Source: Candidatus Atribacter fermentans (GTDB lineage: Bacteria > Atribacterota > Atribacteria > Atribacterales > Atribacteraceae). Taken from it: a stretch of 9,562 nucleotides of DNA. The stretch is from NCBI GenBank assembly GCA_012517485.1, contig JAAYUT010000336.1:1-9562 (forward strand), given 5' to 3'. The translations under genes were made by a program, and so were the position numbers. How positions within the stretch are numbered: position 1 is the stretch's first letter; the number at the start of each line of letters is the position of its first letter. Below are positions 1 through 6,926 of this stretch, in pieces. The notes under the pieces are model-generated. The model ran no database searches. It saw nothing but the letters and a program-made list of their open reading frames with translations, and was not told the origin of the DNA.

Positions 1-34
1 CATGCTGATTTCAGCATGAGGCTATACCCAAATA
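1..34 (-). repeat. Small palindromic repeat at the window edge, member of the TTTTCAGG-type family
   Basis: Bases 1-18 are an inverted repeat with arms CATGCTGA and TCAGCATG and a 2-base loop. Read on the minus strand, the palindrome is preceded by GGGTATAGCCTCATG. This resembles GGATAGACCCTCATG in front of the palindrome at 9276-9290 and GGATAGACCATCATG in front of the one at 7809-7824. It therefore looks like a diverged, reverse-oriented member of the same intergenic family. It lies 22 bases after the stop of the binding-protein gene and could affect read-through or mRNA stability, but it has no U tract. The element may continue beyond the window. Confidence 0.5.
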
Positions 35-40
35 CTTTTT

Positions 41-1048
41 TTATTTAATTTCTAAAGTGACTTCAACGTTTTGAGATCTCATATCGTCAACATATTTTTC
101 TAAAAGGGTTTTAAAATCATCAACTTGAACTCCAAGCAATTCTAAGTTTTTACTATTAACCATTAAAACCAATTTGTTGGCAAATTCTACTGGGATATTA
201 GAAGGCTTTTCTCCTTTTAAAATTCGAGCAATCATATCACCAGTTTGACGACCATGTAAATAATAATCAAACCCTAAGGCCAAAGTTGCTCCTTTTTCTA
301 AGGTTGTGGGATCAGCCAAGATTAACGGTATTTTTTTATCTTGACAAACTTTTATTACCGTTTCCAAGGCACTTACTACAGTGTTATCGGTAGAAACATA
401 AATTGCATCAACTTTCCCAACCAGCGATTGCGTGGCAATAGCCACATCAGCTGATGTTGAAACGGTTGCCTCGACGAGTGATAGGCCATTTTTTTCACAG
501 GCAATTTTAGCTAAATCATTAGTTACAACTGAATTAACCTCACCAGCGTTATAAACCGTTCCTAAATTTTTGACTTCAGGGAATAAATATTTTAACATTT
601 CGACTTGTCTGTCAACCGGTGTCATATCGGATACACCAGTAACATTCCCACCTGGTTGTTGAAGATCTTTAACCAAACCAGCACTGACTGGATCAGTAAC
701 CGCAGAAAAAACAATCGGGATTTCTTTGGTGGCATTGGCTGCTGCTTGGGAAGTGGGGGTAGCAATTGAAACAATAACATCAACCTTATCGGATACAAAT
801 TTACGTGCTATGGTGTTAGCAGTAGCTACATCACCTTGAGCTGATTGCATATCATAAATAATATCTTGATCGGGAACATATCCATAGACTTCTTGAAGGG
901 CGTCTCTTATGCCATCTCGAGTTGCATTTAAAGCTGGGTGATCAACAATCTGCATGATCCCAATTTTTATCGGTTCAGCAGCTTTTGCTGGAAGAACCAA
1001 ACCAATTACCAACAAAACTAATAAGAAAAAAACAAGAACCTTTCTCAT
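41..1048 (-). CDS. ABC transporter substrate-binding protein, TrpX / ABC_sub_bind family
   Basis: This is a 335-residue extracytoplasmic solute-binding protein that would deliver a small ligand to an ABC importer. Residues 1-23 form a signal peptide: a basic MRK start, a long hydrophobic core and an AKA-A cleavage site. There is no lipobox cysteine, so the mature protein should be soluble in a periplasm. The mature part starts IKIGIMQIVDHPALN and contains QSAQGD, VDVIVSIATPTSQAA, IVFSAVTDPVSAGLV and PGGNVTGVSD, all typical of the ABC_sub_bind (DUF534) family that includes the predicted tryptophan binding protein TrpX. ATG is the start, with AGGAGG (1055-1060) 6 bases upstream. The gene follows a T-box leader, which points to an amino acid or related ligand. 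The permease and ATPase genes are not in the window. Family assignment is firm; the ligand (tryptophan, tyrosine or other) is inferred. Confidence 0.9.
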   Translation of the reverse strand: MRKVLVFFLLVLLVIGLVLPAKAAEPIKIGIMQIVDHPALNATRDGIRDALQEVYGYVPDQDIIYDMQSAQGDVATANTIARKFVSDKVDVIVSIATPTSQAAANATKEIPIVFSAVTDPVSAGLVKDLQQPGGNVTGVSDMTPVDRQVEMLKYLFPEVKNLGTVYNAGEVNSVVTNDLAKIACEKNGLSLVEATVSTSADVAIATQSLVGKVDAIYVSTDNTVVSALETVIKVCQDKKIPLILADPTTLEKGATLALGFDYYLHGRQTGDMIARILKGEKPSNIPVEFANKLVLMVNSKNLELLGVQVDDFKTLLEKYVDDMRSQNVEVTLEIK

Positions 1049-1065
1049 ATTGTACCTCCTTTTTT

Positions 1066-1101
1066 AAAAAAAAATCCCTCCCGACACAGGGACGGGAGGG
1101 A
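1066..1101 (-). terminator. Rho-independent terminator of the T-box leader
   Basis: A perfect 9-bp stem (TCCCTCCCG at 1075-1083 with CGGGAGGGA at 1093-1101) encloses a 9-base loop. On the minus strand it is followed by nine U residues (1066-1074). It lies between the T-box motif and the ribosome binding site of the binding-protein gene, where a T-box controlled terminator belongs. Confidence 0.93.
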
Positions 1102-1311
1102 ATGATGACCCGCGGTACCACCCTCATTGAGCAAGAGGCTCCAGCTTTAAACTTTTAACGCAGCACGCGATGAAGCTGCTGACCCTTTCTTCAACCAGCT
1201 TCACTCCTCCAGGCTCCATTCGCCTCATCGCAAACACCAGGTTTCCAGCCCCTCTCCCGGCTCTCTATAGTTTGTAGGATGAAACTACTTGTTCCCTTCT
1301 TCGGATTTTTA
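1066..1311 (-). promoter_or_regulatory. T-box riboswitch leader (tRNA-sensing)
   Basis: This leader senses uncharged tRNA and allows read-through into the binding-protein gene when the amino acid is scarce. The canonical T-box motif GGGTGGTACCGCGGG lies at 1109-1123 on the minus strand, directly before the terminator. Upstream are the AAGTA element followed by a TAGTTT/AAACTA helix, the AGAGAG element, the distal stem-I helix CCGGG/CCTGG, and a stem-III-like hairpin CAGCA/TGCTG. The specifier region reads GCGAATGGAGCC (1212-1223). By alignment to the usual GAA-N-codon layout this gives GGA (Gly); shifted by one it gives UGG (Trp). The acceptor-pairing bases UGGU predict a tRNA with A73, or G73 by wobble. 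That disfavours Gly and leaves Trp possible. The class is certain; the amino acid is not. Confidence 0.93.
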
Positions 1312-1340
1312 GGATATTATTTTTAATATATTATCATAAA

Positions 1341-1368
1341 ATTATACGGTAATTTTCAATCTTGTAAA
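1341..1368 (-). promoter_or_regulatory. Sigma-70/A-type promoter of the T-box leader
   Basis: On the minus strand, TTTACA (1363-1368) and a consensus TATAAT (1341-1346) are separated by 16 bases. Transcription would start near 1334, about 25 bases before the first T-box structures. Confidence 0.75.
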
Positions 1369-1457
1369 GAGGTAATCGTCACTTTTTTTTCAAAAAAACA
1401 ATTAAAAAAAGGATTTTTAAAACCAATTTATTAAGAAAATAGAAAGGACGTGTCTCT

Positions 1458-1982
1458 TTGAGAAAATCAAATCCTATTTTTTATTCCTTCCTAACCACGC
1501 CATTGGGTGAAGCAATTATTGGCTGGCAAAATGAGTTAATCGCTGCATTTGTTCTTCCTCAACCAACTTCTGAAAAGGCTTTTGAGTTACTACAGTCCTA
1601 TCATCTTCCCCAACATGATTCCTTTAAACTTGAAACAAAATTACCCTGGCCAGCCTTTTTTGATAAGATCAATGCTTATTTTTCCGGAGAAAAAATCGGA
1701 TTTACTGAACCAGTTATTTTCGACCAATTCCCCGATTACACCCGCCAGATATTGAATATCGTCAAAAATATACCTTGGGGAGAAGTAAAAACCTACCAAG
1801 AAATTGCACAATTATCATCACGAAAAAAAGCTTATCGGGCAGTTGGCCAAGCTTTACATCGTAATCCGATCCCTCTGATTATCCCCTGTCACCGGGTTGT
1901 TGCCAAAAGTTCCTTAGGTGGGTTTGGTTATGGGTTAGAGTGGAAATTACGTTTACTCACCCTCGAAAAATTCCATTTATAA
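1458..1982 (+). CDS. ogt: Methylated-DNA--protein-cysteine S-methyltransferase (O6-alkylguanine-DNA alkyltransferase)
   Basis: This cytoplasmic suicide enzyme transfers the alkyl group from O6-alkylguanine in DNA to its own cysteine. The 174-residue length is normal for Ogt. The N-terminal domain (about 1-85) is divergent. The C-terminal domain has IPWGEVKTYQEIA (105-117), the DNA-binding stretch with YRAVGQALHRNP (126-137, containing the arginine finger Arg127 and Asn136), and the active site PCHRVV with Cys144. Tyr113 of the KTY motif is present. The GGFGYG.EWK.RLL.LE ending is also typical. Translation starts at TTG (1458), supported by AAAGGA at 1443-1448. The GTG at 1450 runs into a stop after two further codons in its own frame, so it is excluded. 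The gene is convergent with ribU (9 bases between stops). No clear promoter or terminator is visible. Identification is firm; an Ada-C-like label is equivalent. Confidence 0.95.
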   Translation: MRKSNPIFYSFLTTPLGEAIIGWQNELIAAFVLPQPTSEKAFELLQSYHLPQHDSFKLETKLPWPAFFDKINAYFSGEKIGFTEPVIFDQFPDYTRQILNIVKNIPWGEVKTYQEIAQLSSRKKAYRAVGQALHRNPIPLIIPCHRVVAKSSLGGFGYGLEWKLRLLTLEKFHL

Positions 1983-1991
1983 AAGCAAAAA

Positions 1992-2558
1992 CTATTGCCG
2001 GATAGAATTGGGTTTTGAAATACACTGATTGCCAACCTCAAGAAAGTTACTCACTTTTTTATAGATCAAGAGAGTAATAATTCCATTCACAGCACCTTTC
2101 AGAAGATTAAAGGGTATAATAGCAGGAAGTAGCATACCAACAACCATCTCTCGATTCACTCCTAAGTACAAAGGAGTAACTAAAAGATTGGCTATAACCA
2201 TAACCCCTGTCATCACCAAAGGAGCAACAATCAAACCAGTTATTGCTGACGAGAAGTTCCTCTGCTTTCGATATATTAAACTGGCAAACAACACATATAC
2301 ACCAGTAGCGATAAAATGCATGAGCATTCCCCAGGGACCTCCTTGCCCAGTTAAAATTGCGAATAGAACTGATACAATAGCTGTCATGACCACACCAATC
2401 CCGGGACTGAATTTAAGACTCATAATCAATATGGGTACATCGCCGGGATCATACAGCAAAAAGGGAGCTGAAGGGATAAGAGGAAAGTGAATTAAATAAC
2501 TCAAAACAATGGAAAGAGCTGAGAATGCCCCAGTATAAACCAAATTTCGACACTTCAT
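1992..2558 (-). CDS. ribU: Riboflavin ECF transporter S-component
   Basis: This is the membrane substrate-capture subunit of an energy-coupling-factor importer for riboflavin. The 188-residue protein is very hydrophobic, with about five to six membrane helices. Residues 29-47 contain the APFLLYDPGDVPILI signature typical of RibU (family form PFLKYDxxDxPALI). GQGGPWGMLMHFIATGVYVL and the PFNLLKGAVNGIITLL segment near the C-terminus are also typical. ATG is the start, with GAGGAGG (2567-2573) 8 bases upstream. The gene stands alone: the shared EcfA/EcfA'/EcfT energizing module is not here and would be encoded elsewhere, as in group II ECF systems. The FMN riboswitch directly upstream fits riboflavin as ligand, so family and ligand are supported by two independent lines. 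Confidence 0.95.
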   Translation of the reverse strand: MKCRNLVYTGAFSALSIVLSYLIHFPLIPSAPFLLYDPGDVPILIMSLKFSPGIGVVMTAIVSVLFAILTGQGGPWGMLMHFIATGVYVLFASLIYRKQRNFSSAITGLIVAPLVMTGVMVIANLLVTPLYLGVNREMVVGMLLPAIIPFNLLKGAVNGIITLLIYKKVSNFLEVGNQCISKPNSIRQ

Positions 2559-2566
2559 ATCAATAG

Positions 2567-2573
2567 CCTCCTC
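2567..2573 (-). promoter_or_regulatory. Ribosome binding site of ribU
   Basis: GAGGAGG on the minus strand lies 8 bases before the ATG. It is downstream of the riboswitch terminator and outside the hairpin, so control should be at transcription and not by hiding this site. Confidence 0.8.
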
Positions 2574-2594
2574 GAATGATCTTTCTCCAGAGAT

Positions 2595-2631
2595 AAAAAA
2601 GCCCTGAAAGCATTACGCCTTCAGGGCTTTT
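2595..2631 (-). terminator. Intrinsic terminator controlled by the FMN riboswitch
   Basis: On the minus strand AGCCCTGAA pairs with TTCAGGGCT around a GGCGTAATGC-like loop and is followed by a U6 tract (2595-2600). It sits between the FMN aptamer and ribU, the usual position for FMN-induced premature termination. Confidence 0.92.
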
Positions 2632-2645
2632 GGGCTTATTACGGA

Positions 2646-2781
2646 CTTCTTCTCCCATCCGGACTATACCGTCGGCCCCGGATTTTCACCGGATCAACCC
2701 AAATTGGGCTCGCGGGCTTAGGATAAACCATCACCGCCGGTCGGGAATTGGGAATTTCTCCCTTACCCTACCCTGAAGAAG
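2646..2781 (-). promoter_or_regulatory. FMN riboswitch (RFN element)
   Basis: The minus strand carries the hallmark RFN blocks in order: CTTCTTCAGGGTAGGGT, ATTCCCGACCGGCGGTGAT, AAGCCCGCGAGC, GATCCGGTGAAAATCCGG, GGCCGACGGTATAGTCC and GGATGGGAGAAG. The closing P1 helix pairs CTTCTTC (2775-2781) with GAAGAAG (2646-2652). FMN binding should favour the terminator at 2595-2631 and shut off ribU when flavin is plentiful. Confidence 0.97.
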
Positions 2782-2798
2782 TGTTTTCTTAACGATTT

Positions 2799-2826
2799 AT
2801 TTTAACTTGATAGAGTTTATTGTCAA
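2799..2826 (-). promoter_or_regulatory. Promoter of the FMN riboswitch-ribU transcript
   Basis: On the minus strand a perfect TTGACA (2821-2826), a 16-base spacer and TAAAAT (2799-2804) form a near-consensus housekeeping promoter. The predicted start (about 2791) is roughly 10 bases before the aptamer. The -35 box begins only 5 bases after the fucK stop, so ribU has its own promoter although it lies downstream of fucK on the same strand. Confidence 0.85.
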
Positions 2827-2831
2827 GAGAT

Positions 2832-4334
2832 TCAAATCTTATTTCTATAATGAGAAGCTAAGAAAAGGGGAAGCTTTTCATACTCTTCATATAATTTTTG
2901 ATAATGCGGCCAATTTTCCGAAGGTTCCCAAACTCGAGTAGATATTTCAATCATTTTTTTAGCTTCTTCTAAGGATCGAGCGATACCGGAACCGACCATA
3001 GCAAAAAGAGCTGCTCCTAAAACAGTCCCTTCTTCGCAGGAAGTCGTAATAACCGGCAGTCCCAAAACATCTGCTCGTATTTGATTCCACAGGTGGTTTT
3101 TTGAACCTCCCCCAACCACTCTTACTGCGGTTGGTTCAAAGCCAAAGGTTTCATAAAATGCCTTTACTGCTTGCTTAAGTTGAAATGATAATCCTTCCAA
3201 GGCAGCACGATATACTTGCGAACGATCAGTGGTTAATCCTAAACCCAAAATTGTTCCTTTGGTTTCATATGGTTTATTCGGACCGGAGGGCATAAAGGAA
3301 GGAATCATGATAACTCCACCACTCCCGGGTTCGATCTCCCTGGCGTTATCAATCATGAGTGAATAAATGTCTGATCGATCTTTCATATCAGCAAAAAAAT
3401 TCCGCCGCACCCATTCCACCACACCACCTGCCATCATCAACATTTGAGGGTTCCAAAGACCATCTACCGCATCAAATTCGGTCATAATACCGGTTTCAAA
3501 AGCTTTCTCTGAATCACGATATTCTGGAATCCGTATAGCGGCAATTTCCCAAGTTCCAGAGCTCAAAACCATTTCACTTTGATCAGCCATTGATCCTATT
3601 AAAGCGAATTGAGTATCATGACCCGCAGCAATGACTGGAGTTCCAACTGGGATTCCCGTTTCTGTAGATACTTTTGTCGTTACCTGACCGATTACCCCTC
3701 CACTTGGAAGAAAAGGTGGAAAAAATGTTTCATCTAAACCAACTAAAGACAATAAACGTTCCGACCATTTTTTGGTGCGGATATCAATCATCATGGTTGT
3801 TGAAGCTGATGGATAATCAAAAGACATTTCTCCACAAAGCTTAAAGCTTAACAAACCTGGCATCATCATATAGGTATCAGCTTCATCCAAAGCTTCTGGA
3901 ACGTTTTCTCTCATCCATAATAATTTGATAATAGTATTGAAGGGTATGATCTGATAACCAGTGATTCGGAAAATCTCCCGAGGTGATATGAAGGATGCAA
4001 TCTTTTTTGCCCACCCAGTTGTTCGGGAACATTGCCAGGATATAACCGGATAAGTTAATGTTCCATCCTTTTTTATTGTGGTTCCATCAGCTCCAAAGGT
4101 AGTAACGGTGACTGCTGCCACCTTTCCATCAATTTGAGACCTCACTTTTGGAATAATTTGCAAAAACTTATTCCATATTTCATCTAGATCCCAAACAAGA
4201 CAATCTTCACATCCACTTTGCAATCGGGGAACATTTGGTAAGGACGAAATTGCCAATATTTCTCCTTTCATTCCAACTGCAACTGCCCGGAGCGTTGTTG
4301 CACCACAATCAAGTACTAAAATATATTGATTCAC
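2832..4334 (-). CDS. fucK: L-fuculokinase (FGGY-family carbohydrate kinase)
   Basis: This enzyme phosphorylates L-fuculose with ATP to L-fuculose 1-phosphate in fucose catabolism. The 500-residue protein has the two FGGY kinase domains. Among FGGY kinases it matches FucK specifically: LVLDCGATTLRAVAV (6-20), AVTVTTFGADG (74-84), YPVISWQCSRT (95-105), AAGHDTQFALIG (236-247, with Asp240 as the expected general base), VLSSGTWEI (256-264) and the nucleotide-binding RVVGGGSKN (405-413). These blocks are very similar to my memory of E. coli FucK. Translation starts at GTG (4332-4334) with GGAGGG (4341-4346) 6 bases upstream. It is a single gene: no fucose isomerase, aldolase or transporter adjoins it, and the ribU promoter begins right behind it. 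A related deoxysugar (for example rhamnulose) is the main alternative substrate. Confidence 0.88.
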   Translation of the reverse strand: MNQYILVLDCGATTLRAVAVGMKGEILAISSLPNVPRLQSGCEDCLVWDLDEIWNKFLQIIPKVRSQIDGKVAAVTVTTFGADGTTIKKDGTLTYPVISWQCSRTTGWAKKIASFISPREIFRITGYQIIPFNTIIKLLWMRENVPEALDEADTYMMMPGLLSFKLCGEMSFDYPSASTTMMIDIRTKKWSERLLSLVGLDETFFPPFLPSGGVIGQVTTKVSTETGIPVGTPVIAAGHDTQFALIGSMADQSEMVLSSGTWEIAAIRIPEYRDSEKAFETGIMTEFDAVDGLWNPQMLMMAGGVVEWVRRNFFADMKDRSDIYSLMIDNAREIEPGSGGVIMIPSFMPSGPNKPYETKGTILGLGLTTDRSQVYRAALEGLSFQLKQAVKAFYETFGFEPTAVRVVGGGSKNHLWNQIRADVLGLPVITTSCEEGTVLGAALFAMVGSGIARSLEEAKKMIEISTRVWEPSENWPHYQKLYEEYEKLPLFLASHYRNKI

Positions 4335-4340
4335 CGCTTT

Positions 4341-4346
4341 CCCTCC
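4341..4346 (-). promoter_or_regulatory. Ribosome binding site fixing the GTG start of fucK
   Basis: GGAGGG on the minus strand is 6 bases before the GTG codon. The N-terminus MNQYILVLDCGAT then aligns with the FGGY phosphate-binding start, so the GTG is well supported. Confidence 0.8.
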
Positions 4347-4442
4347 GATTTATTTTTTTTAAGCTTGATGGGAAAATATTATTAATGGAAAGTTTTCCTT
4401 GCCTCTTGGGAAGTTTCTTTATTAAAAAACCATCTGATAGAA

Positions 4443-4476
4443 TTGCTCTTACCCTTTTTCTCCATTATATTATAAT
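4443..4476 (+). promoter_or_regulatory. Candidate promoter for the small membrane protein
   Basis: Two overlapping arrangements are possible: TTGCTC (4443-4448) with TATATT (4466-4471, spacer 17), or TTACCC (4449-4454) with TATAAT (4471-4476, spacer 16). Either gives a leader of roughly 90 AT-rich bases before the gene at 4575. The region is AT-rich, so chance matches are possible. Confidence 0.4.
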
Positions 4477-4574
4477 GAAAATAAAGAATTTTTCTTATTA
4501 AAAAATTTTTCTTTTCTTTTAAAAAAGCATTATTTCCTTTTTCTGAATCCAAAACAAATCGAGGAGGAAAGATA

Positions 4575-4826
4575 ATGAACAAGTTAACTATACAAATTCG
4601 GGGTTTAATTGCCTTGGGAATGCTCATTCTCATTTTTATTATGATTATTACTGGGATTATCCTTTGGTTGGCAATACTTGGAGTCATGAATCATCCAGGG
4701 TTGTGGAATGCTGCTTCCCAGATCCACCCTACAGTTGGAATGATCATGTTTATCTTGGGAATGGTTCATTTCATAACCAATAAAAAAATGTTTTTGAATG
4801 ACTTAAAACAATTGAAAGGAAAATGA
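4575..4826 (+). CDS. Small two-helix membrane protein, DUF4405 / cytochrome b561-like
   Basis: This is an 83-residue protein of unknown function. Residues about 11-35 and 53-68 are membrane helices, and the C-terminus (KKMFLNDLKQLKGK) is basic and probably cytoplasmic. His51 (QIHPTVG) and His65 (GMVHF) are 14 residues apart across the second helix. This resembles the H...G...H pattern of DUF4405 and small b-type cytochrome families, where such histidines can hold haem, but a single pair in a short protein is not proof. A strong site GAGGAGG (4561-4567) lies 7 bases before the ATG, which supports real expression. The gene is alone, divergent from fucK, and followed by a terminator at 4949-4986. 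That it is a gene is likely; the family and any redox role are inferred. Confidence 0.65.
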   Translation: MNKLTIQIRGLIALGMLILIFIMIITGIILWLAILGVMNHPGLWNAASQIHPTVGMIMFILGMVHFITNKKMFLNDLKQLKGK

Positions 4827-4948
4827 TTATAAACAGGTTGGATAACCATGCCACATTTTTACATCAGATAACTATGAAAATACCTGCATAAATCGTTATT
4901 AAAGATGAATCAAGGTTTTTCTCTCTTTCGGAAAGATAGACAGGATGT

Positions 4949-4986
4949 CGATGAAACCTATGATTCAAATCCAGGTTTCGTTTTTT
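4949..4986 (+). terminator. Probable rho-independent terminator
   Basis: GAAACCT (4953-4959) and AGGTTTC (4973-4979) form a 7-bp stem with a 13-base loop, followed by G and T6 (4981-4986). It lies 127 bases after the stop of the small membrane protein, the only plus-strand gene that could use it. The long loop lowers confidence. Confidence 0.55.
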
Positions 4987-5012
4987 AGAACGAACTTGAG
5001 AAAGATTGATAG

Positions 5013-5060
5013 GTTTCTCCTTCACCCTAATCCTTTCCAAAAATGGAGAAAAAAAGAAAA
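5013..5060 (+). repeat. Degraded copy of the CCTCTCCC-type intergenic repeat
   Basis: TTCACCCTAATCCTTTCC followed by ATGGAGAA and an A-rich tail resembles the better preserved copies at 7341-7381 and 7847-7890 (CCCTCAcCT..ACCTCTCCC..GGGG.GAGGAAAAAA). Pairing is partly lost. Confidence 0.4.
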
Positions 5061-5104
5061 TGTAAATATTTCATTCAGAAAGTACTTTTAAAAAATAATT
5101 AAAA

Positions 5105-5147
5105 AAGGAGATCCTCACGCCCTCAAAAAGCGAGGGCTCAGGTTGAC
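5105..5147 (-). repeat. Palindromic repeat unit (REP-like), minus orientation, CCCTC stem
   Basis: This 43-bp unit has arms CCCTC/GAGGG around the inner loop, the conserved GAG/GTG positions, and outer bases ATCCT/AGGTT with one pair lost. It lies 88 bases downstream of the helicase stop, in the same orientation as that gene. It is followed by TTTTCGGTTTCAGATGAAATCC (5149-5170), which matches the spacer and start of the next unit seen at 7678-7700. Confidence 0.8.
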
Positions 5148-5234
5148 GTTTTCGGTTTCAGATGAAATCCATACCCAGGAAAATCTCTCACACCAAGCAA
5201 AGCCATTTTTCATTCGAAACCCATTATTGATTAG

Positions 5235-6926
5235 TTAATTCGAAATAACTGAGTTTCGGTTTGTTAAGGGGTACTTCGAAGAGCTCATATGATCAATCAG
5301 ATATTCTTCGATGAATTTTGGTTTTCTTTCTTGAAATAGCTTCAAAGCTTTCTGGGAAAGCTCGACATTGGCATGATCTTCTCGTAATCGAATATTCCCA
5401 ATCTCTTGGCGGCTTGTTCCTAAGATTCGACAAAGGGTTCCAAGTAATTTACCCACTTCCCAACCGTTGCTTGTACCGGTTGAAAGACGAATAGTACCTC
5501 CCTTGGCAAAAGCCAAAGAGTCTTTCTTTTGCTGATTTTTTCCCCGAATATTTTTTCTATCTTGAAGAAAACGAGATTTTCTTTCTCGCTCGGTTAGTTG
5601 ATCTTCATCAAAAAACGACTTTAAAGAATAACCTAAATTTTTCTCCTCGTTATTCCATTGTAAAAGCCTTGCTATCAAGTCAATTGGATTCTCTTTTGTA
5701 ACAAGTTTCTCCGCCCATCGTTGTAAATGAGGTTCAACTGGAACATTTCTATCGATGAGTTTTTGTTCAATTCGCTGTTGGTTCTTTCGCTGGATATCAT
5801 CTCTATCGGGAAGTGGTTTCCATTCAACATTGAGTGAACTTTTTGAAAACATATTACGAAAATGCGCCACCTCGCGTTTGGAAAGTAAAGTTACACTGTA
5901 TCCTGTATGACCAGCCCTTCCGGTTCGTCCACTCCGATGAACATAGTTATTCAAATCCCCTGGAAGTCCCAATTGAATTACATGACTCACCATATCGATA
6001 TCCAAACCTCGAGCGGCAACGTCAGTTGCCACTAAGCAATTTGTTATACCGGTTCGAAATAAGTTGAGAGAAGAATTTCTTTCCCTTTGGGTCATTTCAC
6101 CATGAAGGGCATGAGCTGAAAACCCGGATTCATTTAAAAAAGCAGCACATTCAATGGTTTCCTGGCGAGTTGAACAAAAAATCAATGCTTTTTCTGGTGC
6201 CTCCCAAAGCAATACATTAACCAGACTTTCTAATCGATGATGAAATGGAATGAGATAAATCCGATGTTTAATATCCTGATGAGCGGTAAGGTCTTCATCT
6301 AATGAAATCCACTTGGGATGTGTAAGATAATTTTTCGAGAGTTCGCGGACTTGTTTTGGCATAGTTGCTGAAAATAACCAGATTCGATCAACATTTTCAT
6401 GTGATTCAAAAATCGCTTCCAACTCTTCGCGAAATCCTAAATCCAACATATGATCACCTTCATCAAGAACAATAGTCTGAATTTCTTCAGTATGATAGTT
6501 ACTTCTCCGAATATGATCCAAAACTCGCCCCGGCGTTCCAACTACCAAGGCAGGTCCATTTAATAATTCTCGTCGTTGATTTTCGATATCCATTCCACCA
6601 ACCAAAGTTGCTACCTTTATGTTCATCTCACTCCCTAACCATTTTATCTCCTGGGCTGTTTGAATGGCTAATTCTCGAGTTGGGGATAAAATTAAAACAA
6701 CCGGTTGGGTGGGTATCTTTTCAATGGCATTGAGGAGAGGAATTCCAAAAGCTAAGGTTTTCCCGGATCCGGTTTTGGCCTGTACAATGAGATCTTCTTC
6801 CATAATATTGGTTTCATTCATTATTTGAATCTGAACCGGACTCGGATTATCAAACTTTTTCTTTTTTAAAGCACAGAGAATTTCCTGACGAAGTGGAAAT
6901 TGTTTAAATGTTATTTTTTCGGTCAA
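5235..6926 (-). CDS. DEAD-box ATP-dependent RNA helicase with DbpA-type RNA-binding domain
   Basis: This cytoplasmic enzyme unwinds or remodels RNA with ATP, probably in ribosome assembly, RNA turnover or cold adaptation (CsdA/DbpA/CshA-like). It has 563 residues. The RecA core carries the Q motif (PSPVQ, Gln32), motif I AKTGSGKT (50-57), PTRELA (82-87), GG (110-111), TPGR (131-134), motif II DEGD (155-158), SAT (186-188), LIFCSTR (248-254), ATDVAARGLDI (300-310) and HRSGRTGR (330-337). A charged linker (about 375-470) leads to a DbpA-like RRM domain (about 470-540, GGTIRLSTG...LLGTLCRILG...IGNIRL). Motif II is DEGD instead of DEAD; both acidic residues remain. Translation starts at TTG (6924-6926), supported by AAAGGAGGT 7 bases upstream. 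No operon partner is visible. Confidence 0.93.
   Translation of the reverse strand: MTEKITFKQFPLRQEILCALKKKKFDNPSPVQIQIMNETNIMEEDLIVQAKTGSGKTLAFGIPLLNAIEKIPTQPVVLILSPTRELAIQTAQEIKWLGSEMNIKVATLVGGMDIENQRRELLNGPALVVGTPGRVLDHIRRSNYHTEEIQTIVLDEGDHMLDLGFREELEAIFESHENVDRIWLFSATMPKQVRELSKNYLTHPKWISLDEDLTAHQDIKHRIYLIPFHHRLESLVNVLLWEAPEKALIFCSTRQETIECAAFLNESGFSAHALHGEMTQRERNSSLNLFRTGITNCLVATDVAARGLDIDMVSHVIQLGLPGDLNNYVHRSGRTGRAGHTGYSVTLLSKREVAHFRNMFSKSSLNVEWKPLPDRDDIQRKNQQRIEQKLIDRNVPVEPHLQRWAEKLVTKENPIDLIARLLQWNNEEKNLGYSLKSFFDEDQLTERERKSRFLQDRKNIRGKNQQKKDSLAFAKGGTIRLSTGTSNGWEVGKLLGTLCRILGTSRQEIGNIRLREDHANVELSQKALKLFQERKPKFIEEYLIDHMSSSKYPLTNRNSVISN

Larger units (their letters stand above)
4827..5234. 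other. Intergenic region with terminator and degenerate repeats
   Basis: These 408 bases separate the small membrane protein from the convergent helicase gene. They hold a plus-strand terminator (4949-4986), a degraded copy of the CCTCTCCC-type repeat (about 5013-5060) and one palindromic repeat unit (5105-5147). I see no convincing gene. Confidence 0.6.

Noticed and set aside
4382..4687. Minus-strand frame of 101 codons opposite the small membrane protein
   Set aside because: It is antisense to the start of the better supported gene at 4575 and has an AT-rich, low-complexity product.
4905..4988. 27-codon frame starting ATGAATCAAGG
   Set aside because: It has no good ribosome binding site, and its end overlaps the terminator hairpin and T tract at 4949-4986.
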